DNA of 64,000 bases from Arthrobacter sp. 135MFCol5.1 (lineage in GTDB: Bacteria > Actinomycetota > Actinomycetes > Actinomycetales > Micrococcaceae), in contig NZ_KB895454.1 in the NCBI RefSeq assembly GCF_000374865.1, positions 186,001-250,000 of the forward strand, given 5' to 3'. Below are positions 36,389 through 47,077 of the stretch, in pieces. Positions within the stretch are counted from its first letter, which is position 1. The number at the start of each line of letters is the position of its first letter. The notes under the pieces were generated by a model, which was not told where the DNA came from, made no database searches, and was given only the letters and a program-made list of their open reading frames with translations. The position numbers were made by a program, and so were the translations under genes.

Positions 36389-36463
36389 TTTCGCCCACAT
36401 GTCAGCGCCGAGCCTCCGTGCCGTTTTGGACGGCGGGAAGCTCGGCGCGGACATCGGGCGAAA
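36389..36463. terminator. 75-nt near-perfect hairpin between the Fe-S carrier gene and ctaC
   Basis: TTTCGCCC (36389-36396) pairs with GGGCGAAA (36456-36463); ATGTC, then GCGCCGAGC (36405-36413), pair with their counterparts in 36440-36454; GCCGT pairs with ACGGC at the tip. It begins 9 bases after the stop of the Fe-S carrier gene and may end its transcript, but no U-run follows, so an additional role in the ctaC leader is possible. Confidence 0.65.
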
Positions 36464-36471
36464 TAACCGGG

Positions 36472-36861
36472 TTAGTGGAACGAATCACCGCAGGCGCAGG
36501 AGCCTCCGGCGTTCGGGTTGTCGATGGTGAAGCCCTGCTTCGAGATGGTGTCCTCGAAGTCGATGCTGGCCCCGCTGAGGTACGGAACGCTCATCTTGTC
36601 CACGACGACCTCAACTCCGTCGAAGTCACGGACGGCGTCGCCGTCGAGGAGCCGCTCGTCGAAGTAGAGCTGGTAGATCAGCCCCGAGCAGCCGCCGGGC
36701 TGCACAGCCACGCGGAGCCGCAGGTCCGTGCGGCCTTCCTGCTCGAGGAGGCTGCGTACCTTGCCTGCAGCGACGTCGGTCAGGTCAACCTCGTGAACGG
36801 GCAGTTCTTCACTGGCCGCAGCGGTGGTCGCGGTGCTGTTTTCGTTGGTTACGGTGCTCAT
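36472..36861 (-). CDS. A-type iron-sulfur carrier protein (ErpA/IscA-like)
   Basis: Scaffold or carrier that delivers Fe-S clusters to target proteins; 129 residues. The three conserved cysteines are Cys58 in QPGGCSG and Cys122 and Cys124 in SCACG. A 25-residue Thr/Ala/Glu-rich N-terminal extension precedes the HesB-like domain. Actinobacteria usually have one such gene of ErpA type. The neighbouring respiratory genes (Rieske 2Fe-2S) offer an obvious client, but that is inference. Confidence 0.9.
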   Translation of the reverse strand: MSTVTNENSTATTAAASEELPVHEVDLTDVAAGKVRSLLEQEGRTDLRLRVAVQPGGCSGLIYQLYFDERLLDGDAVRDFDGVEVVVDKMSVPYLSGASIDFEDTISKQGFTIDNPNAGGSCACGDSFH

Positions 36862-37019
36862 TGGCCTACCTTCTTAGGACGGTCTGGCGGCGCCGCCAGA
36901 CGGCGCCTGCCCCTACGGATACGGTATGGGCTATAGCTACATGCTACGCGCGGCAGTCCTGTAGCTCTAACTCCTGACGTAACCGTCAAAACCTGCCGGT
37001 TGTTCCCTGGGAGCGCCGC

Positions 37020-38459
37020 CTAGGCCAGGCCTTCGCTGTTGAGCCGGGCCAGCATCAAGGCTTCAGCCAGGACGGCGTTGCGGAAGTCCCCGATGTGCAG
37101 GGATTCGTTGGCGCTGTGGGCGCGGGAATCAGGGTCCTCCACACCCGTCACCAGGATCTGCACATCAGGGTAGACCTCCGTCAGGTCGGCGATGAACGGG
37201 ATGGAACCGCCTATCCCGGTTTCGACGGCGGGAACTCCCCAGGCCTCGCCCAGGGCCCACATGGCCAGCGAAGCGGCGGCCGAAGAGGTGTCGGTGCGGA
37301 ACGGATTCCCGGCCTCCCCCGGCGTGAAGACCACCTTCGCGCCGAACGGGGCATTCGCTTCCACATGGCGGCGCACCGCTTCCATGGCCTCCGCCGGCGC
37401 CTGCCCCGGCGCCAGCCGGAGGCTGAACTTGGCCCGCGCCCGCGGAATCAGGGTGTTCGAGGCGACATCGACGGCGGGCGCGTCGAACCCGATGATTGAC
37501 AACGCGGGTTTGGTCCACAGCCGTGAGGCGATGCTTCCGGTGCCGGCGAGGCGCACTCCGTCCAGGACCGACGCATCGGCGCGGTAGTCGGCCTCGGGCA
37601 TCTCGACGGACGCTGTGTCGGCGGCGACCAGCCCCTCGACGGCGACGTTCCCGTCGTCGTCGTGAAGGGTGGCGATCAGGCGGGACAGCAGGGTCGGTGC
37701 GTCGAGGACGGGGCCGCCGAACATGCCCGAATGCACGGCATGCTTGAGGACCTGGACCTCGATGACGCCGTCAACCAGTCCGCGGAGGCTGGTGGTCAAC
37801 GCCGGTATCCCGACTTTCCAGTTGCTGGAATCCGCAACAACGATGACGTCCGCACGCAGCAGTTCGCGGTTGGTCTCCAGGAAGGAACGGAACGTTGGCG
37901 AGCCGGCTTCCTCCTCGCCTTCGATGAAGAAGGTCACGCCGAGTCCAAGGGAGTCGGAAAAGACCTCGGAGACGGCAGCATAGGCGGCAATGTGCGCCAT
38001 GATGCCGGCTTTGTCGTCGGCGGCACCGCGCCCGTACAGCCGGCCGTCCTTTTCGACGGCGGTGAATGGCGCGGTCTCCCACAGGGCTTCGTCACCCACA
38101 GGCTGGACGTCGTGGTGGGCGTAGAGCAGGATGGTCGGCTTCCCTTCCGCCGCAGGGCGGCGGGCGACCACGGCGGGGCCGCCGGGGGTGCCGTCCTCCT
38201 TGTTAACGGTCAGGACCTGGACCTCGGGCAATCCTGCTTCACGGACCAGGGCGGCGACGGCGTCCGCGCTGCGTTCGAGCGGGGTGCGGTCGAAACTGGG
38301 CCAGGCAATGCCTGGAATGGCCACCAGATCCTTGAGCCGGGCGAGGGTCTGGTCGAAGGACCGGTCCACCGCCGAACGGAGATCGTCCGTCCAGCCGGCA
38401 GCGCCCTGTCCTGATGTATCTGCAGTGGTGTGCGGGGTCGCCGCAGGTGATGAAGTCAT
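37020..38459 (-). CDS. M20 family dipeptidase/metallopeptidase
   Basis: Zinc-dependent exopeptidase of about 479 residues. Metal ligands are visible in LLYAHHDVQPVG (first His), GRGAADDKAG (bridging Asp) and FIEGEEEAGSP (catalytic Glu and ligand), with the C-terminal His region near SAHSANESLHIGD. A lid/dimerisation domain lies in between. The family includes carnosinase-like dipeptidases; substrate is not determinable. ATG 38459 is chosen over TTG 38465. No signal peptide, so cytoplasmic. Confidence 0.9.
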   Translation of the reverse strand: MTSSPAATPHTTADTSGQGAAGWTDDLRSAVDRSFDQTLARLKDLVAIPGIAWPSFDRTPLERSADAVAALVREAGLPEVQVLTVNKEDGTPGGPAVVARRPAAEGKPTILLYAHHDVQPVGDEALWETAPFTAVEKDGRLYGRGAADDKAGIMAHIAAYAAVSEVFSDSLGLGVTFFIEGEEEAGSPTFRSFLETNRELLRADVIVVADSSNWKVGIPALTTSLRGLVDGVIEVQVLKHAVHSGMFGGPVLDAPTLLSRLIATLHDDDGNVAVEGLVAADTASVEMPEADYRADASVLDGVRLAGTGSIASRLWTKPALSIIGFDAPAVDVASNTLIPRARAKFSLRLAPGQAPAEAMEAVRRHVEANAPFGAKVVFTPGEAGNPFRTDTSSAAASLAMWALGEAWGVPAVETGIGGSIPFIADLTEVYPDVQILVTGVEDPDSRAHSANESLHIGDFRNAVLAEALMLARLNSEGLA

Positions 38460-38552
38460 GGCCAAAACATTACCCCCGCCACATTAGGCCGCAGGCCGCC
38501 TGCAGCCGGGCGGACAGGCGGCGGGCGTGTTCCCGCAAGGTATTCTTGTCAG

Positions 38553-39155
38553 GTGTTCGGACGTAGAAAAGAAGCGCCCTCGGCGCAGGAAACAGTAGAC
38601 CAGCAGGCAGCGGAAGCGGCAGCCCGGCAGAACAGCGCGGTGGGCAAGGGTGCCCCGACCCCCACCCGGAAGGCCCAGGAAGCTGCCCGTAAGCGTCCGC
38701 TGGTGCCGGAGGACCGCAAGGCGTCCAAGGCCGCCGAACGCCAGGCTGTCCAGGACCAGCGCTTGAAGATGCGCCGCGCGCTGGACACCGGAGATGAGAG
38801 GTTCCTCCCGCTGCGGGACAAGGGGCCGCAAAAGCGTTTTGCCCGGGACTTTGTGGATGCGCGCTTCAATCTCGGCGAATACCTGATGTTCGGTGCGCTG
38901 CTCTTCGTCCTGGTGTCCTTGGTGGTTCCGGCCTCGAGCGACATGATGGTCTACGTGCTCGGCGCGTTCTGGGTGATGTTCCTGGCCGTCTTCGTTGACG
39001 TTTTCATCCTCTCCCGCAAGCTCCGGAAGAACCTGGCCCAGAAGTTTGGTGAGGTGGAACGCGGAACCGTCTGGTACGGCTCCATGCGCTCCCTGCAGTT
39101 CCGCAAGCTGCGCCTGCCCAAACCGCAGGTTGGCCGCGGCCAGTACCCGTCCTGA
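38553..39155 (+). CDS. DUF3043 family membrane protein
   Basis: Actinobacterial protein of unknown function, 200 residues. A long charged N-terminal region (about 1-100, rich in Lys, Arg, Ala and Gln) includes PTPTRKAQEAARKRPLVP, then KRFARDFVDARFNLGEY, two adjacent membrane helices (about 110-128 and 132-150) and a basic C-terminus. GTG start with TATTCT (38541-38546) exactly 6 nt upstream and no Shine-Dalgarno: probable leaderless mRNA. A terminator follows. Confidence 0.88.
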   Translation: MFGRRKEAPSAQETVDQQAAEAAARQNSAVGKGAPTPTRKAQEAARKRPLVPEDRKASKAAERQAVQDQRLKMRRALDTGDERFLPLRDKGPQKRFARDFVDARFNLGEYLMFGALLFVLVSLVVPASSDMMVYVLGAFWVMFLAVFVDVFILSRKLRKNLAQKFGEVERGTVWYGSMRSLQFRKLRLPKPQVGRGQYPS

Positions 39156-39170
39156 CGCGCGGGACCACTT

Positions 39171-39215
39171 AAACGCAGGAACCCCGGTGGTCAGCCCACC
39201 GGGGTTCCTGCGTTT
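39171..39215. terminator. 20-bp-stem bidirectional terminator
   Basis: Perfect 20-bp stem (39171-39190 with 39196-39215, 5-nt loop) ending in GTTT and beginning with AAAC, between the converging DUF3043 and pyrD genes. Confidence 0.9.
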
Positions 39216-39226
39216 AACGCTGGGGG

Positions 39227-40297
39227 TCAGCGGTGCCCGCGCTTCGCCAGCTGCCTGTTGATCCGTGCGGCCCAGAACGGTCCTTCGTACAGGAACGCGG
39301 TGTATCCCTGCACCAGGGTGGCCCCTGCGTCGAGCCTGTCCTGGACGTCCTGGGCGGACTCCACGCCACCAACTGACACCAAAGCCAGCGCATCATCAGT
39401 GGCGTCTTTGAGCCGCTTCAAGACCTCCAGTGAGCGCTGTTTCAGGGGAGCCCCGGACAGTCCGCCGGCTCCGCACTTTTCCACATCGCCGGCCGCCGAG
39501 GAAAGCCCCGTACGGGCGATTGTTGTATTGGTGGCGATGATGCCGTCCAATTTCAGGTCCAATGCAAGCCGGGCAACGTCGTCGATGTCCTCATCGCTTA
39601 GGTCCGGGGCGATCTTCACCAGCAGCGGTACGTGCCGCCCGGCGGCCCTGTCGGCTTCCTGCCCCACGGCGACCAGGAGCGGGCGGAGCGTTTCCACGTC
39701 CTGGAGCAGCCGCAGCCCCGGAGTGTTGGGTGAACTGACGTTGACCACCAGATAGTCGGCGGCGGGGGCCAGGCTGCGTGCGCTGACGAGGTAGTCGTCC
39801 ACGGCGTCGGCCAGCTCCACCACCTTCGTTTTGCCGATGTTCACACCGATGACGGGACGAACGTCCGGGTACCGGCGCTGAAGCGCTGCGCGCGCGGCCT
39901 TGAGCCGGGGCGCGACGGCTGCGGCGCCGTCGTTGTTGAATCCCATCCGGTTGATCACGGCCCTGTCCTGAACCAGGCGGAAAAGCCGGGGCTTCTCATT
40001 GCCGGGCTGTGCCTGGCCGGTGATGGTTCCCACCTCCACGTGGCCGAATCCAAGCTCGCTGAGGGCTTCGATGCCAAGCCCTTCCTTATCGAACCCCGCG
40101 GCAAGGCCGAAGGGCGAGGGGAAAGTCACGCCAAACGCGGTGGTCCGCAGTGACGGCGCGGGAGCCGTGAGCTTCTGCAGGACCCTTCCCGCGCCTGTGG
40201 CATGCGCGAGCCGGATCCCCTTGAATCCAATTTTGTGGGCGCGCTCGGCGTCCATCCATGAAAAGGCCAGCTTGAAGAAAGTGGGATAAACGCGCAT
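39227..40297 (-). CDS. pyrD: Dihydroorotate dehydrogenase (quinone), class 2
   Basis: Fourth step of pyrimidine synthesis, oxidising dihydroorotate to orotate with quinone as acceptor at the membrane. The 356-residue protein has the class 2 N-terminal membrane-associating helices (YPTFFKLAFSWMDAERAHKI), FPSPFGLAAGFDKEG, NRMGFNNDGA, the VNVSSPNTPGLR loop with the catalytic Ser, and GVGG-like SVGGVESAQD. ATG 40297 follows GGAGG closely and matches the family start MRVYPTFFK. It is detached from the other pyr genes. Confidence 0.96.
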   Translation of the reverse strand: MRVYPTFFKLAFSWMDAERAHKIGFKGIRLAHATGAGRVLQKLTAPAPSLRTTAFGVTFPSPFGLAAGFDKEGLGIEALSELGFGHVEVGTITGQAQPGNEKPRLFRLVQDRAVINRMGFNNDGAAAVAPRLKAARAALQRRYPDVRPVIGVNIGKTKVVELADAVDDYLVSARSLAPAADYLVVNVSSPNTPGLRLLQDVETLRPLLVAVGQEADRAAGRHVPLLVKIAPDLSDEDIDDVARLALDLKLDGIIATNTTIARTGLSSAAGDVEKCGAGGLSGAPLKQRSLEVLKRLKDATDDALALVSVGGVESAQDVQDRLDAGATLVQGYTAFLYEGPFWAARINRQLAKRGHR

Positions 40298-40390
40298 GCC
40301 TCCAGTTTCCCGTCTCGTGGCGTCCCACACCAAAACGGAGAAGCGCCCTGGCAGGCGGCCGTACCCGCAGCGCCGGATTAGCATGATGGC

Positions 40391-41350
40391 ATGCACTGGC
40401 AGCGGGACATCCTGGGCGGGGACTTCGAGTCCTGTTCCTTCGTGGCGACCAGTGCCGACGGCGTGGAGCGGACGGCAACCTTGGTCCGGCTCCGGCCGGC
40501 CGGCGATGTGGCCGCTTCGGATGGCCCGCGACGGTCAGTGCTGTTCCTTCACGGGTGGAGCGACTATTTCTTCAACGCAGACCTGGCCTATTTTTGGGCG
40601 CGGGCCGGGTACGACTTCTACGCGCTGGACATGCACAACCACGGGCGCAGCCTGCGGCCGGATTTCCCGGGCGGCTATGTTGGCGACCTGGCCGCCTATG
40701 ACGCGGAAATACAGGAGGCGTGCAGGCTCATCGCCCGTGCCGGCGGGCCCGGGCCCATGGCACTGATGGGCCACTCCACGGGCGGGCTGGTGGCGGCACT
40801 CTGGACGAGCCGCCACCCTGGCGCCGTGTCGCAACTGATCCTCAACAGCCCCTGGCTGGAGATGCACGGGAGTGCACTGGTACGCCGCGCCGCGTCAGGC
40901 ATGGTGGGGCCGGTGGCCCGGTTCCGGCCCCAGGCGGTGCTCCGGCTTCCCCAGCGGGGCCACTACTGGCGCACCATCAGCAGTGCGGCCGACGGCGAGT
41001 GGCCGCTTGACGAGCGGTACCGCCCGCGCATGGCGTTCCCGGTACGTGCCGGCTGGCTGAGGGCTGTCCTCGCCGGCCACGCCCGGGTGGCACGGGGACT
41101 GGGGATCCGGGTGCCCATCCTGGTGCTGCTGTCCGCGGGAAGCGCCAACGGGCTCCTCTGGTCGGAGGACATGCGGCGGACCGATGCGGTCCTGGATGTG
41201 GCAATCATCGGCGCGCGTGCCCTGACCCTGGGCACCACGGTGACCGTGGAACGAATCGACGGCGCGCTGCACGACGTCTTCCTGTCCCCTGAGGCGGTCC
41301 GAACCGACGCCTACGCGCGGCTGGCACGCTGGCTGCGGGCTTACGGCTGA
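40391..41350 (+). CDS. Alpha/beta hydrolase (serine hydrolase, lysophospholipase-like)
   Basis: Cytoplasmic alpha/beta hydrolase of 319 residues. The oxyanion region FLHGWSDYF, the nucleophile elbow MGHSTGG (Ser129) and the late His in [10 protein letters not shown] (about His274) are visible; an Asp is expected near 245-250. It resembles the serine aminopeptidase S33/monoacylglycerol lipase group, but the substrate is unknown. ATG is 6 nt after TAGCAT (40379-40384), consistent with leaderless transcription. Its 3' end overlaps the convergent uppS by 10 bp. Confidence 0.85.
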   Translation: MHWQRDILGGDFESCSFVATSADGVERTATLVRLRPAGDVAASDGPRRSVLFLHGWSDYFFNADLAYFWARAGYDFYALDMHNHGRSLRPDFPGGYVGDLAAYDAEIQEACRLIARAGGPGPMALMGHSTGGLVAALWTSRHPGAVSQLILNSPWLEMHGSALVRRAASGMVGPVARFRPQAVLRLPQRGHYWRTISSAADGEWPLDERYRPRMAFPVRAGWLRAVLAGHARVARGLGIRVPILVLLSAGSANGLLWSEDMRRTDAVLDVAIIGARALTLGTTVTVERIDGALHDVFLSPEAVRTDAYARLARWLRAYG

Positions 41351-42189
41351 GGCCGTTCCGCTTCTGACCCGGCCGGTGCGGCGGCGTCGACAGCCCCACC
41401 GTAGCGGCGGTCCCGGCGCGCATATTCTTCGACGGCGGCCCACAGGGTGCGCCGGTCCACGTCCGGCCAGAGCGTGTCCATGAAGACGAACTCGGCGTAG
41501 GCGGACTGCCAGAGCAGGAAGTTGGACAGCCTTTGCTCACCCGAACTGCGCAGGAAGAGATCCACGTCCGGCAGGTCCGGCTCGTCGAGGTACTTCTGGA
41601 TGGTCCGTTCAGTGATGGAACCCGGTTTGAGCCGTCCCGCGGCCACATCCGCGGCTATCGCCGACACCGCGTCCGTGATCTCAGCACGGCCGCCGTAATT
41701 AACACACATGGTCAAATTACAGGTGCTGTTGGCCGCCGTGAACTCCTCGGCTTCCTCCAGTTCGCGGATCACGGACCCCCACAGCCGGGGCCGCCGGCCT
41801 GCCCAGCGGATCCGCACGCCCCACTCGTCCAGCTGGTTCCGCTGCCTGCGCAGCACATCCTTGTTAAATCCCATCAGGAAGCGGACTTCTTCCGGAGACC
41901 TGCGCCAGTTTTCCGTAGAGAATGCGTAAACACTGACGTACTCGATCCCGAGTTCGATGGCACCGGCCATGACGTCAAGGAGGGCCGGCTCCCCCGCCTT
42001 GTGCCCTTCGATCCGGGGAAGGCCCCGCTGGTTGGCCCAGCGGCCGTTGCCGTCCATCACGATGGCCACGTGGCGGGGTATGAACTCCGCCGGGATCTTG
42101 GGCGCCACCTCGCCTGAAGGATGCGGGTAGGGTGCCGTTACCGGATGGGTCCGCCTGCGGGCTGCATTGTTCTTCTTACCCAGGGCCAC
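41341..42189 (-). CDS. uppS: Isoprenyl transferase (Z-type, UppS family)
   Basis: Adds isopentenyl units in cis to make undecaprenyl or related polyprenyl diphosphate, the lipid carrier for peptidoglycan and other wall polymers. Motifs are intact: [20 protein letters not shown] (diphosphate-binding Asp), [13 protein letters not shown] and [20 protein letters not shown]. Length 282 residues with a basic N-terminal extension. GTG 42189 begins 2 bp after the recO stop. Whether chain length is C50 or C55 cannot be told. The product would serve the mannosyltransferase at 16.4 kb. Confidence 0.94.
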   Translation of the reverse strand: MALGKKNNAARRRTHPVTAPYPHPSGEVAPKIPAEFIPRHVAIVMDGNGRWANQRGLPRIEGHKAGEPALLDVMAGAIELGIEYVSVYAFSTENWRRSPEEVRFLMGFNKDVLRRQRNQLDEWGVRIRWAGRRPRLWGSVIRELEEAEEFTAANSTCNLTMCVNYGGRAEITDAVSAIAADVAAGRLKPGSITERTIQKYLDEPDLPDVDLFLRSSGEQRLSNFLLWQSAYAEFVFMDTLWPDVDRRTLWAAVEEYARRDRRYGGAVDAAAPAGSEAERPQP

Positions 42190-42191
42190 TG

Positions 42192-42944
42192 TCAGGTACG
42201 CTCCACGTGTTTGAGGGATTTCAGGACTCGTTCCAAATGCCATTGCAGGTACGCCGCCACCAGGCCCGCCGCTTCCTTGCGGTGCTGGGCCAACGATGCG
42301 TCCGCCGTCGTCCAGTCACCGGTCAGCAGGGCAGCGAGCAGGCCGACGGTCTCGGGCGCCGGGGCAGGGGAACCGGGGGGCCGGCACCGGGCACACACCA
42401 TGCCGCCAAGGGGCGCCGAAAATGCCGAATGCGGCCCCGGCGCGCCGCAGCGGGAACAATCAGTGAAGCTCGGCGCCCATCCGCCAGTGGACAACGCACG
42501 CAGGAGGTAGGAGTCCAGGATCAGGCCGGCAGCATGTTCATCCCGGCTCAACGCAGCCAGGGCACCCACGAGCAGGTTGTACTGCGCCGTGCCGGCCTCG
42601 CCGTCGACGTCTGTCAGCTTCTCCGCCGTCTCGGTCATGGCGGCGGCCACCGTGTACCGCCCGTAGTCCGCTGCGATGCTGCCGCCGTAGGCACCCTTGG
42701 CCACCGCCTGGGTGACGATATCAAGGGTGCGTCCGGATACCAGTTGCAGGTCAGCCACCATGAACGGTTCAAGCCGGGCACCGAACCGGCTGCTGGTGCG
42801 GCGTACGCCCTTGGCCACCGCGCGGACCTGCCCGTGGTGCTTCGTCAGGAGCGTGATGATCCGGTCCGCCTCGCCCAGCTTGTGGGTGCGGAGCACCACG
42901 GCGTCGTCCCGGTACGCCCGGGAGGCAAAAGACTGTTGGACCAC
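42192..42944 (-). CDS. recO: DNA repair protein RecO
   Basis: Loads RecA onto SSB-coated DNA with RecR in the RecF pathway; 250 residues. The N-terminal OB fold contains [22 protein letters not shown], followed by a helical domain and a zinc-binding site with CSRCGAPG and MVCARC. GTG start. Only 2 bp separate its stop from uppS, a recO-uppS pairing that recurs in actinobacteria. leuA lies upstream in the same direction, separated by 85 bp. Confidence 0.95.
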   Translation of the reverse strand: MVQQSFASRAYRDDAVVLRTHKLGEADRIITLLTKHHGQVRAVAKGVRRTSSRFGARLEPFMVADLQLVSGRTLDIVTQAVAKGAYGGSIAADYGRYTVAAAMTETAEKLTDVDGEAGTAQYNLLVGALAALSRDEHAAGLILDSYLLRALSTGGWAPSFTDCSRCGAPGPHSAFSAPLGGMVCARCRPPGSPAPAPETVGLLAALLTGDWTTADASLAQHRKEAAGLVAAYLQWHLERVLKSLKHVERT

Positions 42945-43029
42945 GCTCTATCTTCCCATTCTGCCCGGCCGTAGGTCGCCAGGACGCGGTTGTGCCGCCG
43001 TCGGAACCGGCGGCACAACCTCGCAGGCG

Positions 43030-44909
<1,880 letters not shown>

Positions 44910-45021
44910 TTTGAGCGTAACACGGGTGCGTAAGATGAAAGGGCACTACCGTCCGTAAAGTCCAGCATGCAGACGCCTCCGTGTTCGCCCGGCAGCGGCG
45001 TCGCAGCAAAAAGGAGTTTCA

Positions 45022-46974
45022 GTGCCCATTTCGGGGATCGATCTGTCCACCATTGATCACACAGTCCGGCCGCAGGATGACCTGTACCAACATGTGAACG
45101 GCGCCTGGTTGAAAGCCACCGAGATTCCCGACGACCGGCCCCTGGAAGGTACGTTCACTGCCCTCCGTGACGGGTCCGAGATCGCCGTCCGGGACATTAT
45201 CGAGGAAGCGGCGGCCAAGGGCGCGGATGCCACGGGGATCGAACGGAAGATCGGCGACCTCTACAACAGCTTCATGGACGAGGCAACTGTTGAGGGCAAA
45301 GGCCTGGAACCCATCCGGGCCCGGCTGGCCGAAGTCTTCGCCACCGCGTCAGTCGAAGAGCTCATGGCGCTGGCAGGCCGGCTCTTCCGCGCCGACGTCG
45401 GCGGCCTCTTCTACATCTACCCGGCACCGGACGCGGGTAATCCGGACCGGGTCCTGCTCTACACCGGCCAGGGCGGCCTGGGCCTGCCCGACGAGTCCTA
45501 CTACCGCGAAGAGAAGTTCGCTCCCATTGTCTCGGCATACACCGGACATCTTGGGAAGATGTTCGAACTGGCCGGCGTGGCTGATCCGAATGGTGCGGCG
45601 GACCGGGTGGTCCAGCTGGAAACGAAACTCGCCGCCCACCACTGGGACAACGTCACCCTGCGGGATCCGCAGAAGACCTACAACCTGAAAACGGCAGATG
45701 AAGCCACTGCGCTCTTCCCGCTTTTGGGTACCTGGTTTGAGGCAGCCGGGATTGAGCCGGCCAAACGGGCCGAAATCGTGGTGAGCACGCCTGACTTCTT
45801 TTCGGGGGCCACCGCGCTCCTGGACGAAGTGCCGCTTTCCACGTGGCAGGAATGGCTGGCGATGCGCGTCGTCAGCGCCGCCGCACCCTACTTGTCCTCG
45901 CCTTTCGTGGACGCCAACTTCGCGTTCTACGGCACCACGCTCAGCGGCACCCCGCGGAACAAGGACCGTTGGAAGCGGGGGGTCGCGGTGGTCGAATCCG
46001 GTCTGGGCGAGGCCGTGGGCCAGATTTATGTGGCACGGCATTTCCCCGAAACCCACAAGGCCCGGATGCAGACCCTGGTGGCAAACCTGACCGAGGCCTA
46101 CCGCCGGAGCATCAACGATGTCGCCTGGATGGGTGAGGACACCAAGGCGGAGGCCCTCCGCAAGCTTTCGGCCTTCCGTGCCAAGATCGGCTTCCCGGAC
46201 GAGTGGATCGACTACTCAGCCGTCGAAATCAAGCCCGATGACCTGCTGGGCAACGTGGAGCGCGCCCACAACGCCGATGTGGACCGGCACCTGGATGAAG
46301 TGGGCAAACCCGTGGACCGCAACAAGTGGCTGATGACGCCGCAGACGGTCAACGCCTACTACCACCCGATGATGAACGAAATTGTGTTCCCGGCAGCCAT
46401 CCTGCAGCCGCCCTTCTTCACGGCCGACGCCGACGACGCCGTCAACTATGGCGGCATTGGTGCGGTGATCGGGCACGAGATTGGCCACGGTTTCGATGAC
46501 CAGGGTTCCCAGTTCGACGGCGGCGGGGCGCTCCGCAACTGGTGGACGGACGAGGACCGCCAAGCATTCGAGGCCCTGACGGCCCGGCTCGTGGCGCAGT
46601 ATGACGCCCTGTCCCCCACCGCGGCACCTGGCCACCACGTCAACGGCAGGCTCACGCTGGGCGAGAACATCGGCGACCTGGCGGGGCTCACCATCGCCTA
46701 CAAGGCTTACCTGATCAGCCTGGACGGTAAGGAACCCGAGGTCCTGGACGGCTTCACCGGGCAACAGCGCTTCTTCGCCTCCTGGGCCGCGGGCTGGCGC
46801 CAGGTCATCCGCCAGGAGGAAGCCGTCCGTCGCCTGGCCACGGACCCGCATTCCCCGAACGAATTCCGCACCAACGCGATCGCCAAGAACCTTGACGCAT
46901 TCCATGAGGCGTTCGACGTGACGGAGGCTGATGGCATGTGGATGCCCGCCGCTGACCGCGTCAGCATCTGGTAG
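45022..46974 (+). CDS. M13 family metallopeptidase (neprilysin-like)
   Basis: Zinc endopeptidase of 650 residues acting on small peptides. The zinc motif HEIGHGFDD is at about residue 484, with the third ligand Glu in LGENIGDLAGL at about 547; QTVNAYYHPMMNEIVFPAAIL is the substrate-binding family motif. The N-terminal domain begins QDDLYQHVNGAWLK. No signal peptide or membrane anchor is visible, so unlike mammalian neprilysin it appears cytoplasmic or leaves by another route. GTG start preceded by AAAAAGGAG. Confidence 0.95.
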   Translation: MPISGIDLSTIDHTVRPQDDLYQHVNGAWLKATEIPDDRPLEGTFTALRDGSEIAVRDIIEEAAAKGADATGIERKIGDLYNSFMDEATVEGKGLEPIRARLAEVFATASVEELMALAGRLFRADVGGLFYIYPAPDAGNPDRVLLYTGQGGLGLPDESYYREEKFAPIVSAYTGHLGKMFELAGVADPNGAADRVVQLETKLAAHHWDNVTLRDPQKTYNLKTADEATALFPLLGTWFEAAGIEPAKRAEIVVSTPDFFSGATALLDEVPLSTWQEWLAMRVVSAAAPYLSSPFVDANFAFYGTTLSGTPRNKDRWKRGVAVVESGLGEAVGQIYVARHFPETHKARMQTLVANLTEAYRRSINDVAWMGEDTKAEALRKLSAFRAKIGFPDEWIDYSAVEIKPDDLLGNVERAHNADVDRHLDEVGKPVDRNKWLMTPQTVNAYYHPMMNEIVFPAAILQPPFFTADADDAVNYGGIGAVIGHEIGHGFDDQGSQFDGGGALRNWWTDEDRQAFEALTARLVAQYDALSPTAAPGHHVNGRLTLGENIGDLAGLTIAYKAYLISLDGKEPEVLDGFTGQQRFFASWAAGWRQVIRQEEAVRRLATDPHSPNEFRTNAIAKNLDAFHEAFDVTEADGMWMPAADRVSIW

Positions 46975-46994
46975 CGGCCGCGCGGGATTCCGGG

Positions 46995-47036
46995 CGAACA
47001 GCAGGCCCCGTCGGTACCGGCGGGGCCTGCTGTTCG
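46995..47036. terminator. Terminator between M13 peptidase and LCP genes
   Basis: Perfect 16-bp stem (46995-47010 with 47021-47036) around a loop that is itself partly self-complementary. It lies between converging genes; the T-tract is poor on both sides. Confidence 0.75.
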
Positions 47037-47077
47037 TCTGCGGGCGCCTTCGCCTGCTCCGGGCAAAGCGCTGCCTG

